Part shown: positions 26,471 through 34,136 of the stretch, one piece after another | How the letters are laid out: each line of letters opens with the position of its first letter | Position numbering within the stretch: position 1 is the stretch's first letter | Assembly: GCF_014218275.1 (NCBI RefSeq) | Contig: NZ_AP023213.1 | Span: forward strand, 2,210,001 to 2,274,000 | From: Citrifermentans bremense | Lineage (GTDB): Bacteria > Desulfobacterota > Desulfuromonadia > Geobacterales > Geobacteraceae | Reading direction: 5' to 3' | DNA length: 64,000 nt | Program-made: the position numbers and the translations under genes | The notes under the pieces: generated by a model | What the model was told of the DNA's origin: nothing | The model's input: the letters and a program-made list of their open reading frames with translations, nothing else | The model's database searches: none

Positions 26471-27809
26471 GCCGCTTTGCCTCGTCATCATCCCCTACGA
26501 CAGGAAAAAGGACGCCGCCGGCAAGGTGGTCGACTACGAAACGGTGTACCGCCGGTTGATCGTGCCGGCCGTGGAGGGGGCCGGCCTCGTGCCGCTGCGC
26601 GCCGACGAGCAAAGGAGCGGGTGCCTCAACTTCAGTCAACCGCTGGAGCGGTTGAGGTACTGCGACTGCGCTTTGGCCGACATCTCCACCGGAGACCCCA
26701 GGGTCTTCTACCAGCTCGGGATCAGGCTGGCGGTGCATCCGGTTCCGGCGCTCCTAGTCTATGCGGCGGGTTGCGCCCATCTGCCGCTGGAGGCGGAGGA
26801 TCTTCCCGCCTTCCCTTACCGCGTGTCGCCGCACGGCCAGCCGATGCACGAGGCGAAGTACCGCGCGCTTTTGACGCAAAGGCTTTTGGAGCTGATGGAT
26901 GGGGCGGGGGAAAGCGCGGTGTACCGGGGGGTGCGGGGGGAAGGCGAGGAGGGGAGGGCGCAGCGGGAGAGGATAGCGGGGCGGGAGCTTCACGCGACCG
27001 TCTTCGCCAACCTGCTGAAAAAAGGAAGGACTGGGGGGATCGCGGCCTTGCGCGAACTGCAGTCGGAACTTGGCGACCTGGTCGAGGTCGACCCAGCCGA
27101 TCTCGTCGAACTCCTTCTGAGCTACCGCGCGGTGAACGGCTGGGGCGAGATGGTGGAACTGGTGCGGCAGATGCCCCCGTCCCTTGCGGGAAGCGTCCTG
27201 GTGCAGCAGCAACTGGGACTGGCACTCAACTGGTCGGGCGAACGGGAGCAGGCGGAGCAGGTGCTCAGGCAGCTGATCGCACGACGCGGACCGAGCGGCG
27301 ACAGCTACGGCATCCTGGGGCGGATACTGAAGGACGGGTGGGAAAAAGCGCTGGAAAAAGGCGACATGGAGCTTGCCAGGGAACTGCTGCAGAAATCGGC
27401 CTCGGCCTACCTGAAGGGGTTCGAGGCGGACTGGCGCAGCACCTACCCAGGCGTCAACGCGGTGCTCCTCATGGAGCTTAAGGATCCGGCGGACCCGCGC
27501 CGCCGCGAGATCCTCCCCGTGGTGCACTACGCGGTGGAGCAGCGCATCCGCTCGGGGGCAGCCGACTACTGGGATTACGCCACGCTCTTGGAGCTGGCCG
27601 CTTTATCCTGCTACGAGGCGAAGGGAAGGGATGCGCTGGGGCGCAGCCTCGCCATGGTGCGCGAGGCGTGGGAGCCGGAGACGACAGCGCGCGACCTTCG
27701 GCTGATCCGGGAGGCGCGCCAGCGTCGCGGGGCGGAGTGTCCGGCCTGGGCCGACTACGCCGAGGCAGAGCTGCAGAAGGCGGCCGAGCGGGGCACGGCG
27801 CGCCCCTGA
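26457..27809 (+). CDS. DRHyd plus TPR-S/TRAFs-binding domain protein (ASK1-signalosome-like)
   Basis: A 450-residue cytoplasmic protein. Residues 7-125 show the pattern of the deoxyribohydrolase/TIR-like DRHyd fold: CLVIIPYDRKKD, RADEQRSG, CDCALADIST (Asp75) and DPRVFYQLGIRLA. Active relatives have Glu in the FYELG position; here it is Gln86, so catalysis is probably lost. Residues about 165-440 form helical repeats matching the TRAFs-binding/TPR-S (DUF4071) region of animal ASK kinases (RELQSELGDLVEVDPADLVELLLSYRAVNGWGEMV and KGFEADWRSTYPGVNAVLL in outline). The ATG at 26457 has GGAGG close upstream and overlaps the end of the GGDEF-EAL gene by 14 bases; an ATG at 26445 is possible. Family assignment is from memory of motifs; function here is unknown. 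Confidence 0.8.
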   Translation: MPNSEPLCLVIIPYDRKKDAAGKVVDYETVYRRLIVPAVEGAGLVPLRADEQRSGCLNFSQPLERLRYCDCALADISTGDPRVFYQLGIRLAVHPVPALLVYAAGCAHLPLEAEDLPAFPYRVSPHGQPMHEAKYRALLTQRLLELMDGAGESAVYRGVRGEGEEGRAQRERIAGRELHATVFANLLKKGRTGGIAALRELQSELGDLVEVDPADLVELLLSYRAVNGWGEMVELVRQMPPSLAGSVLVQQQLGLALNWSGEREQAEQVLRQLIARRGPSGDSYGILGRILKDGWEKALEKGDMELARELLQKSASAYLKGFEADWRSTYPGVNAVLLMELKDPADPRRREILPVVHYAVEQRIRSGAADYWDYATLLELAALSCYEAKGRDALGRSLAMVREAWEPETTARDLRLIREARQRRGAECPAWADYAEAELQKAAERGTARP

Positions 27810-27813
27810 ACGG

Positions 27814-28134
27814 TTAGAGCTTGCCGAACGCCCGCAGGAACTGCGGCAGCAGCAACGGCGCGTCGGATTTGATGGCGCCGCCCAAAAAATCCATGATGCC
27901 GGGGCGGTAACCGTCGTACCAGATCTTGCTGAACATCTCTGCGCTGGTCCGGCAGGAGCAGCCCGCTTCCCCGGCGACGCCCTCCACCTCGCAGCTTTCG
28001 GCAGATATTGCCACCGTGATGGAAGATTCTCCCACGTTAAAGCGGAATACAGTTCTGTCGGTGAAGACCCCTTTGCAGAACAAAGCCCCCATCTCTTCGG
28101 TAATAGCTTCCACGAGTTTCTGATCTTCATGCAT
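27814..28134 (-). CDS. SCP2 sterol-carrier-like protein
   Basis: A 106-residue single-domain protein of the SCP2 sterol-carrier superfamily, a small alpha/beta fold with a lipid-binding cavity. The C-terminal block MFSKIWYDGYRPGIMDFLGG followed by IKSDAPLLLPQFLRAFGK is typical of the bacterial stand-alone members. The ATG at 28134 has GGGAG nine bases upstream; a TTG at 28143 has no usable SD. It ends four bases from the convergent end of the DRHyd/TPR-S gene and is divergent from the fatty-acid degradation genes. A role in binding fatty acyl chains is an inference from family and neighbourhood. A 7-bp hairpin (28190-28206) lies in its upstream region. Confidence 0.85.
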   Translation of the reverse strand: MHEDQKLVEAITEEMGALFCKGVFTDRTVFRFNVGESSITVAISAESCEVEGVAGEAGCSCRTSAEMFSKIWYDGYRPGIMDFLGGAIKSDAPLLLPQFLRAFGKL

Positions 28135-28464
28135 GACTCTCAACTCCCTTATCTAAATATCAGTATCAGCGACAGTTCCTGTGTCAGCACTTCGGCCTCG
28201 CCGAAGGGTGGCAAAGAGACGGGGTGACTGTCAGCAGACTTTTTTGAGTTACGCCGGTTGTACAACGACGACCGCGGGATAATATTGGTGATTACCGCCG
28301 AAGTCAAACCATTCCTTATAACACGGCAGGTAGCTTATTCGTAGCTGGAACAGCATTTAAATTCCAACAAGAACATTTTTCACTGCTTGATATATATCTG
28401 CTTCATGTACTATCCTTTGAGCAACGGGGCTTTTTCTTTTCCAGTTTATCCACCGGAGTCAGTC
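28135..28464 (+). promoter_or_regulatory. divergent regulatory region between SCP2-like gene and fad block
   Basis: No gene is seen. A hairpin CTTCGGC-CTC-GCCGAAG lies at 28190-28206. A candidate promoter for the fad block has TTGTAC (28258-28263) and TAATAT (28280-28285) with 16-base spacing, about 180 bases before the ligase ATG. I found no convincing FadR-type operator by eye. Confidence 0.4.
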
Positions 28465-30276
28465 ATGGAAAGGGTTCCTTACCGGTCCATACCAGACATG
28501 CTGAGACACAGCGCCGCAAAGTTCCGGGCGCTTAACGCCGTCCAGTTCAGAAAGAACGGGCAGTGGGTGATCTTGAGCTACGCCCAGTTCTACGACCGGG
28601 CCCTCATGGTATCGCGGGGGCTGCGCAAACTGGGGGTTAAACCTGGGGACAGGGTCGCCATCTTGTCCGAGAACCGCGCCGGATGGATCATCGCCGACAT
28701 GGGGATCCTTTGCGCCGGCGGAGTGACCGTCCCGATCTACGCCACCGGGACCCCAGACCAGGTAGCCTACGCGCTCTCCAACTGCAGGGTGCGCATCGTC
28801 TTCGTCTCCGGCAGGGGTCAGTACCGAAAGCTGCTCCAGGTGCGCGATTCGCTCCCCGACCTGGAGCTCGTGGTCTCCTTCGAGCGTTTTTTAGGCGAGG
28901 CGGCGCTGCCGGTGACGACCTTCTACCAGTTGAGCGAGGTGGACGACCCCATCCTCGACCTGGAGAGGTCGGAGATCGAGTCGGTGATGGACTCGATCTC
29001 CCCGGAGACGCCGGCCACCATCATCTACACCTCGGGAACTACCGGCACCCCCAAGGGGGCGATACTAACCCACGGCAACCTCGTTTTCGACGTCTGGGCC
29101 ACCCACGAGAAGGTGGGGGGGGTGGGGCAGGGGGACCTCTTACTCAGCTTTCTCCCCTTGAGCCACGTCTTCGAGCGCAGCGCCGGGTACTACCTCCCCC
29201 TTTCCCGCGGTGCCACCATCGCCTTCGCCGACAGCATGGAGAAGATCTCGGAGAACATGATTGAGCTGCACCCGACCATCATGGTCTGCGTGCCAAGGTT
29301 TTTCGAGAAGATCTACTCCCGCATCTACGAGGCGGTGCACCAGCTGTCGCTTTTCAAGAGGAAGATGTTCCGCCACGCGCTTTCCGTCGGGCGTCGCTAC
29401 GTCTACGCGCGCTACATCGACAGGTACGTGCCGCTTTGGCTCTCCTTCCAGCATGCGGTAGCTGACCGCCTGGTGTTCAGTAAGCTGCGCCGGCGTTTCG
29501 GCGACCGGCTCAAGTTCTGCGCCAGCGGCGGCGCACCCCTGGACCGGGAGATCAACGAGTTCTTCTGGATCATCGGCGTCCCGGTCTTCGAGGGGTACGG
29601 TCTCACCGAGACCAGCCCGGTACTTTGCAGCAACAGCTTCGACGCGCTCCGCTTCGGGTCGGTGGGGACCCCCCTTGCCTCGACGGAGATCGCCATAGCC
29701 GAGGACGGCGAGGTGCTGGCGCGCGGACCGCAGGTAATGGCGGGGTACTTCAGGGACGAGGCAGCGACCCGGGAGGTGCTTAAGGACGGCTGGTTCAAAA
29801 CCGGCGACATCGGCCACATGGAGGAGGGCTTTCTCTACATCACGGACCGAAAGAAAGACCTGATCGTCACCTCAGGCGGCAAGAACATCGCTCCCCAGCC
29901 GATCGAGAACCTCCTGAAGCGGGACAAGTACATTTCCCAGGCCTATGTCTACGGCGACAAGAAGCCGTACCTGACCGCGCTTTTGGTCCCGACCGTGGAG
30001 AGGCTCCTGGAATTCGCCCAGGAGAAGAAGATCGCCTACCACGACCTGGAGGACCTCGTCGTGCACCAGCCGGTGTTCGAGCTGTACCGAAGCCGCGTCG
30101 AAGCGGTCAACAACGAGCTCGCACCGTACCAGACCATCAAGAAATTCGCCCTGCTGCCGCGGGACTTCACCATGGAAAGCGGCGAACTGACCCCGACACT
30201 CAAGGTGAAACGGCAGGTGATCTCGGAGCGGTACCGGGACCGGATAGACCGACTTTACGAAGGCAGCGACAGCTAG
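28465..30276 (+). CDS. long-chain fatty-acid--CoA ligase (AMP-binding)
   Basis: A 603-residue acyl-CoA synthetase of the ANL superfamily, activating fatty acids through an acyl-adenylate for beta-oxidation. The P-loop TIIYTSGTTGTPKGAILTH is near residue 190, with YGLTETSP near 400, GWFKTGDIG near 460 and the hinge DRKKDLIVTSGGKNIAPQPI following. The FadD15-like length and the HQLSLFKRKMF region between P-loop and TETS fit long-chain enzymes of this type. GGAG lies seven bases before the ATG; an upstream in-frame TTG at 28387 has no support. It precedes fadN by 23 bases and probably heads the beta-oxidation operon. Confidence 0.92.
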   Translation: MERVPYRSIPDMLRHSAAKFRALNAVQFRKNGQWVILSYAQFYDRALMVSRGLRKLGVKPGDRVAILSENRAGWIIADMGILCAGGVTVPIYATGTPDQVAYALSNCRVRIVFVSGRGQYRKLLQVRDSLPDLELVVSFERFLGEAALPVTTFYQLSEVDDPILDLERSEIESVMDSISPETPATIIYTSGTTGTPKGAILTHGNLVFDVWATHEKVGGVGQGDLLLSFLPLSHVFERSAGYYLPLSRGATIAFADSMEKISENMIELHPTIMVCVPRFFEKIYSRIYEAVHQLSLFKRKMFRHALSVGRRYVYARYIDRYVPLWLSFQHAVADRLVFSKLRRRFGDRLKFCASGGAPLDREINEFFWIIGVPVFEGYGLTETSPVLCSNSFDALRFGSVGTPLASTEIAIAEDGEVLARGPQVMAGYFRDEAATREVLKDGWFKTGDIGHMEEGFLYITDRKKDLIVTSGGKNIAPQPIENLLKRDKYISQAYVYGDKKPYLTALLVPTVERLLEFAQEKKIAYHDLEDLVVHQPVFELYRSRVEAVNNELAPYQTIKKFALLPRDFTMESGELTPTLKVKRQVISERYRDRIDRLYEGSDS

Positions 30277-30299
30277 GACTGCCTGCGCAACCGGAGGAT

Positions 30300-32672
30300 A
30301 TGATGAGAAAGATCGACAAGGCAGCGGTACTGGGGGCAGGGGTCATGGGAGCGGCCATAGCGGCGCATCTGGCCAACGCCGGCGTCGAGGTGCTGCTGCT
30401 CGACCTGGTGCCCCAAGATGCCCCAAAAAAAGGGGAGGGGGCAGCCGGAGAGCGCAACCGAATCGCCTTGAACGCGCTGACGGCGCTTGCCACGGCGAAG
30501 CCCACGCCCTTGTACGCCCCGGAGTTTGCGCGATGCATCCAGCCCGGCAACTTCGAGGACGACGCGCAAAGGCTCAAGGAATGCGACTGGGTGATAGAGG
30601 TGGTGCTGGAGAACCTTGAGGTGAAGCGTAAACTCTTCGCGGAGCTGGTGGTCCCGAACCTCAGCCCCACCGCCCTCCTTTCCACCAACACATCGGGGCT
30701 CTCGGTGAACGAACTGGCCCAGGCGCTGCCGCAGGAGGTGAGAAAGCGCTTCATGGTCACCCATTTCTTCAATCCGCCGCGCTACATGCGCCTGATGGAG
30801 ATGGTACCCTGCACCGACACCGACCCGGAAGCGCTCGCAGCGATGGCGCAATTCATGCGGATAAGGCTCGGCAAGGGGGTGGTTTACGCGAAGGACACCC
30901 CTAACTTCATCGCCAACCGCATCGGCACCTATGCCGGGGCCTCCGCCTGGCGTCACATGACGGCGCTGGGGCTTAGCGTCGAGGAGGTGGACGCCGTCAC
31001 CGGCCCGCCTCTCGCCCGCCCCAAGACCGGCACCTTCGCCCTCTGGGACCTGGTCGGTATCGACACCGTGGTCCGGGTGCTGGACAACAGCTACGCCCTT
31101 TTGTCGGGCGACGACGAGCGCGAGCTGTTCCGGGTGCCGGAAGAGATCCGGCGCATGGTGGCCGAGGGGCTTACCGGCAAGAAGGGGAAGGGGGGCTTCT
31201 ACCGCCGCGAGACCGTCGAAGGGGAGAGCGTGAAGCTATGCTACGACTGGCGCAGTGGCGGCTACGCCCCCTGCGACCGTCCAAAGTTCGCCTCGGTGTC
31301 AGCGGCAAAGCAGGTGGACGACCCCGGCCAGCGCGTAAGGACGCTTCTCTCCGGCGGCGACCGCGCGGCGGAATTCGCCTGGCTCACCCTGCGGGACACC
31401 TTGATCTACGCGGCGAAGAGGCTTTCCGAGATCGCCGATGACGCGGTCAACGTCGATAACGCCATGAAGTGGGGTTACAACTGGGAGCTTGGCCCCTTCG
31501 AGCTTTTGGACGCGCTCGGGGTCGCCGAGTTCGTCTCCCGCTGCGAGCGCGACGGCGTCTCCGTGCCGGATTGGCTCAAGAAGGTACAGAACTTCTACCG
31601 CGTGGAGGTGGGCAAAAAGTACCAGTACCTACCGCAAAAAAGAGATTTTGCTGAAATCCCGCAACCCGAAGGAAGCGTCTCGCTCACGCTTTTGAAAAGC
31701 TCCGGAGGCGAGGTGGAGCGAAATTCCGCAGCCTCGCTCGTCGACATAGGGGACGGCGTCTTCTGTCTCGAATTCCACTCAAAGCTGAACACCATGGGAG
31801 GCGAGACCCTTGCCATGATCCAGAAGGGGATCAGGCGCGCCGAGTCCGACGGGATCGGGATGGTGATCGCCAACGAGGGGGGGGCGTTTTCCGCGGGAGC
31901 CAACCTGATGCTCATCGCCATGGCGATCGCGGAGGGGGCCTGGGACGACCTCGCCCTCACCGTAAAGGCGTTCCAGAAGGCGATGATGGCCATCAAGTAT
32001 TCGAAGATACCGGTGGTCGCGGCTCCCCACGGTCTGGCCTTCGGGGGAGGGTGCGAGACCTGCCTGCACGCCGACGCCATCAACGCCCACGCCGAGACCT
32101 ACATGGGGCTCGTGGAGATCGGCGTCGGGCTGATACCCGCCGGCGGCGGCACCAAGGAGATGGCCATCCGCGCGGTGCGGCTTGCCGAGGAAAACGGTGC
32201 CGACGTATCACCCTTTTTGTTCCGCAACTACCAGAACATAGCCATGGGGAAGGTGAGCAGTTCCGCGGCCGAGCTCATGGCGCTGGGGCTTATGCGCCAG
32301 GGTGACGGGATCACGCTGGATCTTGAGCGGCGCATCCACGACGCGAAGCTCAAGGTGGTGGCGCTCGCCGCGAACTACCGCCCCGGGCGCCCTGCGACCG
32401 GCATCAAGGCGCCGGGGAGAAGCGTCGCCTCCAGCATCAAGGTTCAGCTCTGGAACCTGGAGCGCGGCGGCTTTATCTCCAGCTACGACAGCTACCTCGC
32501 CTCCGGGATAGCCGACGTCATCACCGGCGGCGACGTCCCCGGCGGCACCCTGATCACCGAAGAGTACCTGTTGGAGCTGGAGCGGGAGATGTTCCTCAAG
32601 TTCTGCGGTCAGAAGAAAACCCTGGAGCGGATCCAGCACATGCTGAAGAAGGGAAGGCCGCTGAGGAATTAA
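30300..32672 (+). CDS. fadN: 3-hydroxyacyl-CoA dehydrogenase/enoyl-CoA hydratase, FadN type
   Basis: A 790-residue bifunctional beta-oxidation enzyme. The NAD-binding dehydrogenase comes first (VLGAGVMGAAIAAHLANAG at residue 10, then SVNELAQALP and the VTHFFNPPRYM catalytic His region). A second helical dehydrogenase domain spans about 290-460. The crotonase domain is last (about 480-700), with the catalytic Glu region GLVEIGVGLIPAGGG and the oxyanion segment HGLAFGGGCE. This order, dehydrogenase before hydratase, is that of Bacillus FadN rather than E. coli FadB. GGAGG precedes the ATG. The next genes are thiolase and acyl-CoA dehydrogenase, the same order as Bacillus fadN-fadA-fadE. Confidence 0.93.
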   Translation: MMRKIDKAAVLGAGVMGAAIAAHLANAGVEVLLLDLVPQDAPKKGEGAAGERNRIALNALTALATAKPTPLYAPEFARCIQPGNFEDDAQRLKECDWVIEVVLENLEVKRKLFAELVVPNLSPTALLSTNTSGLSVNELAQALPQEVRKRFMVTHFFNPPRYMRLMEMVPCTDTDPEALAAMAQFMRIRLGKGVVYAKDTPNFIANRIGTYAGASAWRHMTALGLSVEEVDAVTGPPLARPKTGTFALWDLVGIDTVVRVLDNSYALLSGDDERELFRVPEEIRRMVAEGLTGKKGKGGFYRRETVEGESVKLCYDWRSGGYAPCDRPKFASVSAAKQVDDPGQRVRTLLSGGDRAAEFAWLTLRDTLIYAAKRLSEIADDAVNVDNAMKWGYNWELGPFELLDALGVAEFVSRCERDGVSVPDWLKKVQNFYRVEVGKKYQYLPQKRDFAEIPQPEGSVSLTLLKSSGGEVERNSAASLVDIGDGVFCLEFHSKLNTMGGETLAMIQKGIRRAESDGIGMVIANEGGAFSAGANLMLIAMAIAEGAWDDLALTVKAFQKAMMAIKYSKIPVVAAPHGLAFGGGCETCLHADAINAHAETYMGLVEIGVGLIPAGGGTKEMAIRAVRLAEENGADVSPFLFRNYQNIAMGKVSSSAAELMALGLMRQGDGITLDLERRIHDAKLKVVALAANYRPGRPATGIKAPGRSVASSIKVQLWNLERGGFISSYDSYLASGIADVITGGDVPGGTLITEEYLLELEREMFLKFCGQKKTLERIQHMLKKGRPLRN

Positions 32673-32740
32673 GGTACATCTGGGACTCACGGGATAGTCC
32701 GAGGGACGTTGGCCCACAAAGCACTGCGCCAGGCCTAACG

Positions 32741-32775
32741 TCCCCCCCTTTGCGAAGGGGGAACAGGGGGGATTT
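32741..32775. repeat. short GC-rich palindromic element between fadN and fadA
   Basis: A seven-base stem (CCCCCTT/AAGGGGG, loop TGCG, 32744-32761) followed by a second G run sits in the 178-base gap between fadN and fadA. It resembles dispersed C-run/TTTGCG/G-run intergenic repeats known from several proteobacterial genomes; that link is from memory. It is not an obvious terminator, since no T run follows. Confidence 0.45.
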
Positions 32776-32850
32776 AGCTCTGTTGGCCCAGTTGAAAATC
32801 GCGGAGACATTGTTGCACCCGCGTTTGGTTGCTGACATAGGAGAAACACC

Positions 32851-34023
32851 ATGAGAACCGCATACGTAGTCACCGCCCTGCGCACCCCGGCCACCAAGGC
32901 CTACAAGGGGAAACTGAGGCAGGTACGACCCGACGACCTGGCCGCCGCGGCCATCAAGGGGGTCATCGACGCTTCCGGCATCGACCCGGCGCAACTGGAC
33001 GACATCATCATCGGCTGCGCCTTCCCCGAGGGGGAGCAGGGGATGAATGTGGCCCGCATCGCCGCCTTCAAGGCCGGCGTTCCCTACCAGGTCCCCTGCC
33101 AGACGGTGAACCGCTTCTGCTCCTCCGGGCTGCAGACCATCGCCACTGCCGCCGAGCGCATCATGGCCGGCTTCGCCGACTGCATCATCGCCGGGGGGAC
33201 CGAGAGCATGTCGCTCATCCCCATGGGGGGGAACAAGTTCAGCGCCAACCCAGGCCTCGTCCATGGCTGGCCGGAGACCTACGCCTCCATGGGGATCACC
33301 GCGGAGCTCATGGTCGAAAAGTACGGGGTGTCGCGCGAGGAGCAGGACACGTTCGCCGCGGCGAGCCACCGGAAGGCTGCAGAGGCGATTAGGGAGGGGA
33401 GGTTCGCCGAGGAGATCGTCCCGGTCGAGGCGCAGTTCTGCACCCTGGAAGGGGGAAAGATGAAGGGCGTGAGCGAACGGGTCACCGCCGATGACGGCGT
33501 GCGCGCCGACACCACGGTCGAGGCGCTCGCCAAGCTCAAGCCTGCCTTCAAGGCCAACGGCAGCGTCACCGCCGGCAACTCGTCGCAGATGACCGACGGG
33601 GCCGCCGCCGTGCTGGTGGTCTCCGAGGATTTCCTGAAGCGCAACAACCTGCAGCCGATGGCGCGCTATGTCTGCTTCGCCGTCAAGGGGGTGCCGCCCG
33701 AGATCATGGGTACCGGCCCCATAGAGGCGATACCCGCCGCGCTGCGGTTCGCCGGGCTCGCCCAGCAGGACGTCTCCCTCTTCGAGCTGAACGAGGCGTT
33801 CGCGGTCCAGTCGCTGGTCTGCATCGACCAGTTGAAGCTCGACCCGGAGAGGGTGAACGTGAACGGCGGCGCCATCGCTTTGGGGCATCCGCTTGGATGC
33901 ACCGGCTCGAAGCTGACCGCGACGCTTTTGCACGAACTGCGGCGCCGGGGGGAGCGTTACGGCTGCGTCTCCATGTGCATCGGCGGCGGCATGGGGGCGG
34001 CCGGCATCTTCGAGATGGTCTAG
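32851..34023 (+). CDS. fadA: acetyl-CoA C-acyltransferase (thiolase), FadA
   Basis: A 390-residue degradative thiolase that cleaves 3-ketoacyl-CoA in the last step of beta-oxidation. The nucleophile is Cys90 in TVNRFCSSGLQT. The second signature, NGGAIALGHPLGCTGSKL, contains the catalytic His near residue 345, and the C-terminal Cys is in CVSMCIGGGMGAA. The length is normal. GGAG lies seven bases before the ATG. It is separated from fadN by a 178-base gap with a palindromic element and from fadE by 113 bases, so partly independent expression is possible. Confidence 0.95.
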   Translation: MRTAYVVTALRTPATKAYKGKLRQVRPDDLAAAAIKGVIDASGIDPAQLDDIIIGCAFPEGEQGMNVARIAAFKAGVPYQVPCQTVNRFCSSGLQTIATAAERIMAGFADCIIAGGTESMSLIPMGGNKFSANPGLVHGWPETYASMGITAELMVEKYGVSREEQDTFAAASHRKAAEAIREGRFAEEIVPVEAQFCTLEGGKMKGVSERVTADDGVRADTTVEALAKLKPAFKANGSVTAGNSSQMTDGAAAVLVVSEDFLKRNNLQPMARYVCFAVKGVPPEIMGTGPIEAIPAALRFAGLAQQDVSLFELNEAFAVQSLVCIDQLKLDPERVNVNGGAIALGHPLGCTGSKLTATLLHELRRRGERYGCVSMCIGGGMGAAGIFEMV

Positions 34024-34136
34024 GTCGCGGCGCTAAGAACTCCCCTTGCCTCAGGGCCTTCGCCAACAGTAGGCTCGGTCCGCAGGTGGGAGAGGGCGGG
34101 GGTGAAGGCTTCCGTTAACAACGAGAGAGGTGCTTT

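Noticed and set aside
28190-28250. Hairpin and GGCAAAGAGACGG string as a riboswitch near the SCP2-like gene
   Set aside because: Only a 7-bp stem is clear; no known aptamer consensus could be fitted.
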